A model generated the notes under the pieces. It was not told the origin of the DNA, made no database searches, and saw only the letters and a program-made list of their open reading frames with translations. A stretch of 64,000 bases of DNA from positions 1 through 64,000 of the forward strand of contig JAOTTD010000009.1 of assembly GCA_029864565.1 (NCBI GenBank), read 5' to 3'. The position numbers were made by a program, and so were the translations under genes. This document shows positions 29,305 through 38,101 of this stretch, one piece after another. Position 1 is the first letter of the stretch; each line of letters opens with the position of its first letter. The DNA comes from Thermoplasmata archaeon (GTDB lineage Archaea > Thermoplasmatota > Thermoplasmata > UBA10834).

Positions 29305-30687
29305 TCACAGCTCGTCCTTGAGGTGCACGCCCAGGTTGGCCATCGACTTCTTGTACGATTTGATGACCCTCTTGTACTCCTTCGAAGGCTCTCGGTTCTC
29401 CGCATCCCAGCATTCATTGAGGTTCTTACCGAGCGGCGGGCTCGAGAGTTTCGATTCGTACTTCGACAGCAGTTTATTCGCAATCTCGTTCGCGTCCTTG
29501 AGGCTCATCCCGGCGACAGCGTGTCCAACCTCCGCTGAAATCCTTGGCTCGACAGGTGTCGTTTGGTCCTCGTATCGGTTCGAAGCCACCCCCACGGACT
29601 CAAAAGACAGTCCTGCGGTGACCGCTGCCAGCACCGACGCCGATGTCTCGAACAGGCACATCGGAGTGCAGGGCCCCGCCGATGTGTAGTTCAGGTTCAG
29701 ACTTATTATGTGGGAGTTCCTACTGATGGCCTGCCCCGTGGTGCTTATCACCCACAGTAGTTCCCTGCAGCTGCTGGAAACGTACCTGAGATGGATGGGA
29801 AACGGCAGTATCCAGCTTGACTGGTACGTCAGTATTCCCATGAGGTGATGAGCGACGTTGGACAGCGCTGTGCCCTCCGCCCCTCCGGCGTATCCGCCAA
29901 GCAGGGGGCCCTCGCACATGCCTATCGGACCTCCAAGCGAAAGGGCAGTCGTGACCTTGTTGAGCCTCGCGAAATCCACCTTCATTGGGTCCATGCAGCA
30001 AATCATGTACGCATCGGACCGACGCATCCCGAATTTGGGATGAAGCGCCGCGGCGAAGGCTATGTCGGATTCCGCCGTAGACAGGGAGTTCATTATCGGT
30101 ATGCCCTCACGACCGACCCGGTTGCACGCTTCCCTCGCGAGAACGGCGTTCCTCATGGCCCCCAGTATCTCCAATGGCGAAGCGGGTCGGATCCTCATGC
30201 CGCCGACGCGCGTGATGGCAGGCGTGGTTATCCCATTTGTCTCGGGAATCTCCGCGTATCCCTCAACGAGAGTGAGGAACGATTTGTCGCTGGAGCATGC
30301 ACCTCCACCGGCACCAAGTAGGCACCAAGGAGGCGTCCTATCGCCGACCTTTCTGCCCCTCAGCTTTTTGCGGTCACGGCCCTCACCCAGCTCGATCTCC
30401 TCGGGCGCCTCGGCAATCGCCTGCCTTATCTCCTTCTCTGAATACGATATTATCCTCGCAGTGCTGGTGCAGTAAGCACCGACTTCAGCGACGAGATCTA
30501 CAGCAGCCTCGAACATGTCGTCGGCAAGCGAACCGTCGTTCGGAATCGGGTTCTTGGGGTCGTACTTGATCTTGTACTCCTTTACCTTCTCCTGCACCTT
30601 CGGAGCGAACCGTCGTAGCTGATAGTCCGACTCGCTCATCGGTGTTCCTTCGAGCGCCTTGTCCATGACATCGAGGATCTGCACCAA
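29305..30687 (-). CDS. MtmB-family (monomethylamine-type) corrinoid methyltransferase lacking an in-frame amber codon
   Basis: YCTSTARIISYSEKEIRQAI...PLLGGYAGGAEGTALSNVAHHLMGILTYQSSW...SAGPCTPMCLFETSA...GKNLNECWDAENREPSKEY: same order and motifs as remembered MtmB; continuous 460-aa ORF. Confidence 0.8.
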   Translation of the reverse strand: MVQILDVMDKALEGTPMSESDYQLRRFAPKVQEKVKEYKIKYDPKNPIPNDGSLADDMFEAAVDLVAEVGAYCTSTARIISYSEKEIRQAIAEAPEEIELGEGRDRKKLRGRKVGDRTPPWCLLGAGGGACSSDKSFLTLVEGYAEIPETNGITTPAITRVGGMRIRPASPLEILGAMRNAVLAREACNRVGREGIPIMNSLSTAESDIAFAAALHPKFGMRRSDAYMICCMDPMKVDFARLNKVTTALSLGGPIGMCEGPLLGGYAGGAEGTALSNVAHHLMGILTYQSSWILPFPIHLRYVSSSCRELLWVISTTGQAISRNSHIISLNLNYTSAGPCTPMCLFETSASVLAAVTAGLSFESVGVASNRYEDQTTPVEPRISAEVGHAVAGMSLKDANEIANKLLSKYESKLSSPPLGKNLNECWDAENREPSKEYKRVIKSYKKSMANLGVHLKDEL

Positions 30688-30691
30688 CCTC

Positions 30692-31342
30692 TCACTTCCC
30701 TTTGGCCAGCTTGTTCGCCAGTCTGACCGTGGTCGCCGCGTCCTCGCCCCATCCGTCGGCGCCTATCTCCTTGGCCCACTCGCCTGTGGTCGGGCCGCCG
30801 CCTACCATGAACGCGTGATTCTTCCTGATCTTCATCGAGCCCAGATAGTCCACTATGTCCTTCTGAGAACCGATAGTGCTCGACATCAACGCCGAGGCAC
30901 CGATGATATCCGCCTTGGACTTCTGCGCCTCGTCGACGAAAGTAGCCGTCTTGACGTCCACGCCCAGGTCAACCACATTGAACCCGTTCGCCATCAGCAT
31001 GTTTGACACGATGTTCTTGCCTATCTCGTGTATGTCACCCTGAACTGTGCCAATCACGACCGTCCCTTTGGACACGGATTTGCCCTTCGGTATCAGCGGG
31101 AGTAGCAGCGACATGGCAGCCCTCATCGCATCTGCCGCGAGCATCAGTTCGGGCAGGTAGACTTCCATCTTTTCGAACTTTTCGCCAACTGACTCAATGG
31201 CGGGAGAGAGCCCCTTCTCGATTGCCTTCAGCGGGTCCATGCCCAACCTGATAGCTTCCTTTGCAGCCTTCTCGGCAGCGCCGGAGTCGTAGGACAATAT
31301 GGCATTCGATAGAGCCTTCTGCACCTTCTTCTCATCCATCAA
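30692..31342 (-). CDS. methyltransferase corrinoid protein (MttC/MtmC-like)
   Basis: GTVVIGTVQGDIHEIGKNIVSNMLMANGFNVVDLGVDV: DxHxxG B12-binding motif. Confidence 0.92.
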   Translation of the reverse strand: MMDEKKVQKALSNAILSYDSGAAEKAAKEAIRLGMDPLKAIEKGLSPAIESVGEKFEKMEVYLPELMLAADAMRAAMSLLLPLIPKGKSVSKGTVVIGTVQGDIHEIGKNIVSNMLMANGFNVVDLGVDVKTATFVDEAQKSKADIIGASALMSSTIGSQKDIVDYLGSMKIRKNHAFMVGGGPTTGEWAKEIGADGWGEDAATTVRLANKLAKGK

Positions 31343-31513
31343 CTAACCCCCTAAAGCAGAGAACCGCATGGGCGGTCCGTCCAGCGGGTGGATATTCATC
31401 CTGCCATAAAAAGGATTCCAGCGACGACGCCTGGACGACGCTGGAAGGCTCTCCCGCTGCCTCCTGGCTCCATCGTAATGCCTTTGGAGCGATGGGCGAG
31501 CGCAAGTGTCAAG

Positions 31514-32956
31514 TCAGAAGCCGTCCACTATCATATTCAGACGCTTCGAGACATCTCCATCGAGCTTCTCCGGCTTGTGCTCAGCAATGATCTTATGCGC
31601 CTTCTCGCCCGCGACGTCCATCAGGTCCTTCTTGCCGCCCTCGACCCATGACTCGAAAGTTGACATATCCCACAGTGTCGGCAGGTAGAAATCACGAACC
31701 CTCTTGAGCGTGTGCATCTCGCTGAGGTAGTTTCTCCCGATTCCGACCTTCTTGATGACATCAAGGGCGATCGTCTCATCACTGACCTCGATCTCCTTGT
31801 GCGCGTTTATCACCAGGCCAACAATCTCATGGTCGAGCATCAGCTGCTCGTACGACAGAAGCGTAGAGCCATCGGCCAAACCGATTCCATTCATGACTTC
31901 GCTACCAGCGGTGGTTAGAGGTGGACACAGTATTGAGTTCTCAATCGACACACGAATCCCTGGTACCCTCGAGCTGCCACCGATGCCGCCTGCAGAGCAT
32001 GGGATATTGAGAAACTTTGCCATCTCAGCATCGCCTATGCTTATCAGAATCGTCTCCGGAGCCCCCGAGTTATACGCGCCTGTCCTGGGGTCCATGCTCG
32101 ACTGAACAGAACCATAGAGCAGCGGCGCTCCGGGCTCATGTGCCTGCATCGCGCATGCCAAGGCCACTGTTTCAGCATGGTTCACAACAAGGCTTCCAGC
32201 AACGGTCGCGGGCCCGGTCAGCCCCATGCTCGCCATGCCGGTGATGTGCACCGGCACATGGTTCTCCGCCCAGACCATCGCCGCGTCGGTCGCACCGCCA
32301 TCGAGTATCAATGGCGAAACAGTGCAGACCATCGCGGAGAGATAGTGCCTCTCCCTCAGCTCCTCCTTCGAGCCCACGACGGCAGCGGCCATCTCGACCT
32401 GAGCACGAGCTTCCTCGGGGGTGGTCGTCGACTCGGTCTCAATGTGTTTCGTCGTGTTCTCCATGGCGGTCTTGAGTCCCATGAGCACGTGTGTCTTCGA
32501 CGGCATGTCGTTTGCGACCACCATGGGCTCATAGATGCTCAGGTAAGGCAAGTAATCGCCGAGGACCGCGGTCTTTCTTATGTCTTCGAGGGTCGACTCG
32601 TGCCGCGTTTGGGTCTTGTTGTTCCACACGGATATGCCGCAACCGTCCGTTGTGTGGTACTGGTGCCTACGGTCGAGTGGAAGGTCGTGCTCCTTGGTTC
32701 TCCCAGCCAAAACAATATTCGACGGTATCTTCTTGAGCAATGATTCAACGAGATCCGCTGGATACTTCACGATGCTCGTCTTATCGTCGACGGTGGCCCC
32801 GGCTCGCTTCAGCGACTCCCTGGCGACGCTACTGTGAACCCGGATGCCTGTGGTCTCGAGCACGTCCAGCGCTGCATCGTGTATCTTCTTCCTGTCCGAT
32901 TCCTTGATGAAGTTCTTTGGCTCCCTCACTCTAAATCTATCTGCAAATGATGACAT
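31514..32956 (-). CDS. non-Pyl MttB-family methyltransferase A
   Basis: 480-aa uninterrupted ORF; DALDVLETTGIRVHS...GMASMGLTGPATVAGSLVVNHAETVA, MttB superfamily. Confidence 0.85.
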   Translation of the reverse strand: MSSFADRFRVREPKNFIKESDRKKIHDAALDVLETTGIRVHSSVARESLKRAGATVDDKTSIVKYPADLVESLLKKIPSNIVLAGRTKEHDLPLDRRHQYHTTDGCGISVWNNKTQTRHESTLEDIRKTAVLGDYLPYLSIYEPMVVANDMPSKTHVLMGLKTAMENTTKHIETESTTTPEEARAQVEMAAAVVGSKEELRERHYLSAMVCTVSPLILDGGATDAAMVWAENHVPVHITGMASMGLTGPATVAGSLVVNHAETVALACAMQAHEPGAPLLYGSVQSSMDPRTGAYNSGAPETILISIGDAEMAKFLNIPCSAGGIGGSSRVPGIRVSIENSILCPPLTTAGSEVMNGIGLADGSTLLSYEQLMLDHEIVGLVINAHKEIEVSDETIALDVIKKVGIGRNYLSEMHTLKRVRDFYLPTLWDMSTFESWVEGGKKDLMDVAGEKAHKIIAEHKPEKLDGDVSKRLNMIVDGF

Positions 32957-33112
32957 TCCACCACTCCCTGTAGCAGGAGGCTTACGCCTCCGAAGCCCGC
33001 ATCAATAGAAAAGGTTTTTGACCAACCTTCATGAGACCGGCATCTCCGAAAGCGAAGGGTTCAAGAACCTTTCCAGTGGCCATCACCGCTTCCCTTTTGA
33101 GAGCGCGGTTCC

Positions 33113-34546
33113 TCAGACCTTGGCGTCCTTCACGTACTGCTTGATTAGCTCGTCTCCGGAGCGAACGATTGCCTTATCGATTGCTGGCACTGAGTGGTCT
33201 CTGAGAATGCTCCTCGCAATCTCCTTCGCCTCGGGCACCATCTTGTCGGAGAGGGTCGCCTCCCATTCGAGGGTCTTCTCGTCGAAGAAATGCAGCTCCT
33301 TCTTGAAGTTCCTCGCCGTGTGTGGATGAGTGAGGAAGGTGTTGCCGTGCCCAACCTGCTTCACGACATCCAGCGCTATCGTCTCCTCAGATATCGTTAC
33401 ATTCCTCATGTAGGCGCGGACGTTCTCCCATATTTTGGCCTCGATTACCGCCTGGTCGAACGCCACACCCTTGACTGCATCGATACCGCCTATACCGGAT
33501 ATGAGATCAGTGTTCGTCATTGTGCTGAGCGTTATGCCCAATATCGTTGTGAACGGATGCGGTATCCCTGGCGATTCCGTATCGTTTATTCCCCAGTCGC
33601 CGACCATAGATGGTAAACCGTACCTGCGCGCCATCTGCCCAAGGCCAGCGGCTATCAACGGCTGCTCGCTGGTCATGTAGTTGATCATCCCCGTTTTCAT
33701 GCTGATGGGAGCGGAGGATGAGCAGTAAATGTGGGGCGAGCCCGGGGCCGCGGACTGCGTGATCACAAGGCTCGCGAGGTTCTCGGCGTTTGCGTTCGTG
33801 ATGGTTCCCGCAAGTGTCACAGGGCTCGAACCACCGGAGAGCGACATCGACATCGACATGATGGGTATGCCCGCCTTGGCGAGTTCGACCATGCCCTCGA
33901 CCGCGCCCCCTTCGTATGACAACGGCGCGATTGAGCAGCAGATGACCGAGAATAGCGGCCTCTTCCTCAACTCGTCCTCGCCGCCTGCAACGAGTGCTCC
34001 AAGTTCCACCTGTTTCCTCGAATCCGCAGCGCTCATGACCGAGACGCCGTTAACGTGTTTGGTCGTGTTCTGCATGGCGGTCCAAAGCTCATACAGACCG
34101 TGCGATATCTGCGGAACGTCATTGGCTGTGATAGAGGTCCAAAGGAAGTCGACGCCGTTCAAGCCATCTCCCAGCCTGATGAAGTCAGCGATGTCCTTCC
34201 TTGTGGACGGCCTTTTCTCACCAGTGTCCATGTCACGTATGTAAACGCCAAGACCGGTCGTCGCGGCGAATGGAGGACCCGCGACCGGTATCTCCATGTC
34301 GTTCTTGTTGTCCCTCGCGCACAAGCGTGTCTTCTTGGGAGCCTTCTTGAGCGCTTCGCGAACCATATTCTCTGGTATCTTCGCAATCTGCTTGGAGAAA
34401 TCCACGTCGGCGCCTGCTTCACTAAGCGTCTTGAGCGTCGAGTCGCTCCGGATCATAACCCCAATCTCGTTCAGGCTCTTGAGGCTCGACTCGTGTATCA
34501 TATCCTGCTCTTCCTTCGAGAGGAAGACAAATCTAGCGTGTGCCAT
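33113..34546 (-). CDS. non-Pyl MttB-family methyltransferase B
   Basis: MAHARFVFLSKEEQDMIHESSLKSLNEIGVMIRS...SLSGGSSPVTLAGTITNANAENLASLVITQ; no internal stop; start at ATG 34546. Confidence 0.85.
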   Translation of the reverse strand: MAHARFVFLSKEEQDMIHESSLKSLNEIGVMIRSDSTLKTLSEAGADVDFSKQIAKIPENMVREALKKAPKKTRLCARDNKNDMEIPVAGPPFAATTGLGVYIRDMDTGEKRPSTRKDIADFIRLGDGLNGVDFLWTSITANDVPQISHGLYELWTAMQNTTKHVNGVSVMSAADSRKQVELGALVAGGEDELRKRPLFSVICCSIAPLSYEGGAVEGMVELAKAGIPIMSMSMSLSGGSSPVTLAGTITNANAENLASLVITQSAAPGSPHIYCSSSAPISMKTGMINYMTSEQPLIAAGLGQMARRYGLPSMVGDWGINDTESPGIPHPFTTILGITLSTMTNTDLISGIGGIDAVKGVAFDQAVIEAKIWENVRAYMRNVTISEETIALDVVKQVGHGNTFLTHPHTARNFKKELHFFDEKTLEWEATLSDKMVPEAKEIARSILRDHSVPAIDKAIVRSGDELIKQYVKDAKV

Positions 34547-34681
34547 GATGCAACTCCCCCACCGTTCACTCCTTTCTGAACGGGACGGCAATCCCGCATC
34601 CATGTAATATTCGTTTCGACGCTCTGCGATGTCACGTTTAAGACCTTTCGCTTTCCGTCGAAAGAGGCCATTCGGGAGCGA

Positions 34682-35578
34682 TTACGCGGTTTGAACCCTT
34701 CCGCGCGTGAGCACGATATACAGCCCACCGATGACCAATGCTCCTCCCAGGATTATCCACAGGCCGGGGGTTTCGTCCGGCAAAAGCAAGAAAGCCAGGA
34801 TGGAGGCTCCAACAGGCTCGCCGAGAACGCTTGTGGACACTATGTGGGCTGGCACCTTCTTCAGAGCGTAGTTGAACATGGTGTGTCCAAGGATCGTAGG
34901 GACAATCGCTAACAGAAGGAACAGGGACAGCTCGCGCCCGTCCAGCACCAGGAGCTCATCCCCCGCAACCATAGCCGCGGCTAGCATTATGACAGCCGAT
35001 AGCGAATAGACGGACAACACGTACGGGCCGAGCGACACCCTCTGGCGCGCGAGCCTCCCAGATAGGAAGTATATTCCAGCGCAGAGTCCGCCGAGGAAAG
35101 CCAGCAAGTCTCCAAGGAAAGTGTCGCTACCCTCACCGTAATCCGCAACCGATATGACGCAAACGCCGGAGAAGGCGACGACTATGCCAATCGCGGCAAT
35201 CCTCTTCACCCTCTCCCCAAGCACAAAATGAGACACCCCTGCGACGAACATCGGATGAGCGGTGACGAGTATAACCGATGTCGATACGAGAGTCAATGTA
35301 AGGGACACTATCCAGAGTCCGAAATGGAACGACAGCGCGACGGCGCTTATGACAATTAACATGAGGTCCGTCTTGCCCAGCCGCCTCAGTTCCGAGAATC
35401 CTCTCGACCACGCTATGAACGGCAGAAGCAGGGCGCACGTGAAGACGAGGCGATAGAATGCGATGACGAACGGGCTTGAGCCGCTCCACTTGATGAATAC
35501 GGAGGCGAAAGATATAGAAACCATCGCGACGAGGATTGCCGAGTAGGCTCTCGATGTTTCCTCGCTCTCGATGGACAA
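34682..35578 (-). CDS. EamA/DMT-family transporter
   Basis: About 10 TM segments; SFASVFIKWSGSSPFVIAFYRLVFTCALLLPF; C-terminal EPVGASILAFLLLPDETPGLWIILGGALVIGGLYIVL. Confidence 0.88.
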   Translation of the reverse strand: MSIESEETSRAYSAILVAMVSISFASVFIKWSGSSPFVIAFYRLVFTCALLLPFIAWSRGFSELRRLGKTDLMLIVISAVALSFHFGLWIVSLTLTLVSTSVILVTAHPMFVAGVSHFVLGERVKRIAAIGIVVAFSGVCVISVADYGEGSDTFLGDLLAFLGGLCAGIYFLSGRLARQRVSLGPYVLSVYSLSAVIMLAAAMVAGDELLVLDGRELSLFLLLAIVPTILGHTMFNYALKKVPAHIVSTSVLGEPVGASILAFLLLPDETPGLWIILGGALVIGGLYIVLTRGRVQTA

Positions 35579-35629
35579 ACGTCACGTCCCCCCTCGATTA
35601 TCGCCCCATCCATCCGGACGCGCCGGACG

Positions 35630-36130
35630 CTAGTATATTGTGACCCCTTTGACGCCTTTGGCCTGACGTATCAGGGGAATCACTTCAGGTGGGACCGTGC
35701 TCTCAGTCACGATGAAGAGCCTTGGCTCCTCGGAGGTCATGGGATCGTCCACGATCGCCTGGCGAATGCTGATTCCCGACCGGGACAGTATCTCAGCGAC
35801 TCCCGACAGGCAGCCGGGTTCGTGGGCGTTGACGGGCACGATCTCTATCGCGCTCCAACCCATCGCGGAGGCGGCGTTCTTGAGGTGGTTGGTCGGCAGA
35901 AGTTGAGAGAAGAACTTCTGAAGCGTCGGGTCGCCCTTGATAGTGTCTATGGTGGATTTCACGACTCTCCTGTCGACCCCCGCGGCTCTAGCAAGTGCGG
36001 AATCCGCAATCTGCACATCGCCACAATAGATATGGTCCCTGTCAATGCGGAGTCCGTATCTCAGGAGGTACCTCGCGACCTTGGCCTGAGATGGATATTT
36101 CTCGAAGTAATTCGCAATCTTGTCCCACAT
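35630..36130 (-). CDS. HTH/ACT-domain regulator of amino-acid metabolism (COG2150-like)
   Basis: VARYLLRYGLRIDRDHIYCGDVQIADSALARAAGVDRRVVKSTI then ACT IEIVPVNAHEPGCLSGVAEILSRSGISIRQAIVDDP. Confidence 0.8.
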   Translation of the reverse strand: MWDKIANYFEKYPSQAKVARYLLRYGLRIDRDHIYCGDVQIADSALARAAGVDRRVVKSTIDTIKGDPTLQKFFSQLLPTNHLKNAASAMGWSAIEIVPVNAHEPGCLSGVAEILSRSGISIRQAIVDDPMTSEEPRLFIVTESTVPPEVIPLIRQAKGVKGVTIY

Positions 36131-36166
36131 GCCAATCGATGACTACATGTGTACAGTAATAGATTA

Positions 36167-36183
36167 ATATTGTCACATATTGT
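36167..36183. promoter_or_regulatory. tandem ATATTGT repeats (10-bp period) between the ACT regulator and the aro operon
   Basis: ATATTGT-CAC-ATATTGT in the divergent intergenic region. Confidence 0.35.
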
Positions 36184-36273
36184 ACGCCTTCGCACTGCCA
36201 CATCATAGCAAGGGTCTTATAGGTCCTGCACAATGGCGTCGACATTGACACTCTTTAGCACGGTAGGAGCTAG

Positions 36274-37065
36274 ATGAGAATGCTGGGAAAAACCATCAGA
36301 CTCAGACGCATCTTCGACCAGATGAGCGGGAACACCGTGATCGTGCCGATGGACCACGGGATCTCCCTTGGGCCGGTCAAGGGCATCGCGGACATCAGGA
36401 GCACAGTCGACAAACTTGCCAAAGGCGGAGCATCTGCGATTGTGATTCACAAGGGCTTGGTCCCACACGTGGGCCCTGCGGTCGGCTCGCCATTGGGGCT
36501 GATCATACACATATCCGCAAGCACTTCGTTGTCTCCAGATCCGAACGCGAAGGTGCTTGTGGCCAGCGTTGACGCCGCGACGGCAATCGGCGCGGACGCG
36601 ATTTCCATTCACTGTAACATCGGCAGCGAGACCGAGGACGAGATGGTCTCAGACTTCGGACTCGTCTCAGATAGATGTAGCGAGCTGGGTATGCCCCTGC
36701 TCGCGATGTGCTACCCACGAGGCAAGAGTGTGAAAGACCAATTCGACCCGGATGCTGTCAAGCACTGCGCGAGGCTGTCAGCGGAGCTCGGGGCAGATGT
36801 CGTAAAGACCAACTACACCGGTTCAGTGGATACTTTCAAGGAGGTCGTCAACGGCACACCAGTCCCAGTCGTCATAGCAGGTGGGCCGAAGATGGACAAC
36901 GACATCGACCTGCTCAAGATGGTCAGCGACGCGATGACTGCTGGCGCGAAAGGAGTCTCCATCGGCAGGAACGTTTTCCAGCACGACGATGTTGAATCAA
37001 TAACGAGGGCCATCGGGAAAGTAGTCTTCCGGGGTATGGACCCAGAGGACGCGTATAGGCGGTGA
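36274..37065 (+). CDS. 2-amino-3,7-dideoxy-D-threo-hept-6-ulosonate (ADH) synthase
   Basis: RRIFDQMSGNTVIVPMDHGISLGPVKGI...; followed by DHQ synthase II. Confidence 0.9.
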   Translation: MRMLGKTIRLRRIFDQMSGNTVIVPMDHGISLGPVKGIADIRSTVDKLAKGGASAIVIHKGLVPHVGPAVGSPLGLIIHISASTSLSPDPNAKVLVASVDAATAIGADAISIHCNIGSETEDEMVSDFGLVSDRCSELGMPLLAMCYPRGKSVKDQFDPDAVKHCARLSAELGADVVKTNYTGSVDTFKEVVNGTPVPVVIAGGPKMDNDIDLLKMVSDAMTAGAKGVSIGRNVFQHDDVESITRAIGKVVFRGMDPEDAYRR

Positions 37066-37069
37066 TTCC

Positions 37070-38101
37070 CTGACCGACCGCCAGGTTTGGATCGGGGCGA
37101 TCTTCCAGCCCAGTAGAGAGAACAGGAAGAAGATCGTCCTGAGTGCATTGGAAAACGGGTTCGACACGATAGTCCTCGACAAGAAGGACTCGTCATTTAC
37201 TAAGCTCGGAAGGTTCAGAGCGATCGCGCTTTCTGGCAGCACCCTGACTGAGAACGGCAAGCCTGTCGGCAGGATAGTGGAGATAGCCAATAAAGAGGAC
37301 GAGCTAAAGGCGAAGAAGCTTGCTGAGAAGGGCGAGAACGTGGTAATCTCCGCCAAGGACTGGAAGATCATCCCCCTCGAAAATCTGATCGTACATTTCC
37401 AGGGAGCGAGCGCAAAGCTGTTCATGCTCGCAAGAACCGCTGAGGAAGCCAGACTGTTCTTCGAGACGATGGAACACGGATCGGACGGTGTGGTGTTCGC
37501 CCCGACTCGAATCGATGAATTAGCCGCCCTGAGAAAAATGATGGAGGCAAACTCGCCGAAGCTGGGGCTGAGAGAGGGCGAGATAGTCACCCTCCGGCAG
37601 CTGGGGCTCGGCGACAGGGTGTGTATCGATACTTGCTCAGTTCTCCGAATAGGAGAGGGCATGCTGATCGGCAACCAATCGTCCTGCATGTTCCTGATAC
37701 ACTCTGAGACCATCGAATCCGAATACGCCGCGTCACGGCCGTTCCGTGTCAATGCTGGCCCGGTACACGCGTACATCCTGATGCCGGACGGGACCACGAG
37801 ATACCTCTCTGAGCTGAGAGGCGGTGAGGAAGTGCTCGTCGTCGACTCGGAAGGGCACACGCGAAGAGCCATCGTCGGCAGGACGAAAGTCGAGCGGCGG
37901 CCCCTCCTTCTCATAGAGGCCGAGGTCGACGGCAATAGATATTCTACCATCGTCCAGAACGCAGAGACGATAAGAGTATATTCGAAAGGGAAAGTAGTGT
38001 CCGTGTCGAAACTCAAGACAGGAGACCCCATCCTTCTCAGGCTGGAGAAGGGTGGACGCCATTTCGGCATGTACGTAGATGAAACGATACAGGAGAGGTG
38101 A
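37070..38101 (+). CDS. 3-dehydroquinate synthase II
   Basis: LTDRQVWIGAIFQPSRENRKKIVLSALENGFDTIVLDKKD... through IVQNAETIRVYSKGKVVSVSKLKTGDPILLRLEKGGRHFG; candidate CTG start at 37070. Confidence 0.9.
   Translation: MTDRQVWIGAIFQPSRENRKKIVLSALENGFDTIVLDKKDSSFTKLGRFRAIALSGSTLTENGKPVGRIVEIANKEDELKAKKLAEKGENVVISAKDWKIIPLENLIVHFQGASAKLFMLARTAEEARLFFETMEHGSDGVVFAPTRIDELAALRKMMEANSPKLGLREGEIVTLRQLGLGDRVCIDTCSVLRIGEGMLIGNQSSCMFLIHSETIESEYAASRPFRVNAGPVHAYILMPDGTTRYLSELRGGEEVLVVDSEGHTRRAIVGRTKVERRPLLLIEAEVDGNRYSTIVQNAETIRVYSKGKVVSVSKLKTGDPILLRLEKGGRHFGMYVDETIQER

Noticed and set aside
29305-34546. Possibility that the methyltransferases use amber-encoded pyrrolysine
   Set aside because: All three ORFs are open without internal TAG, and TAG terminates ordinary genes in the window.
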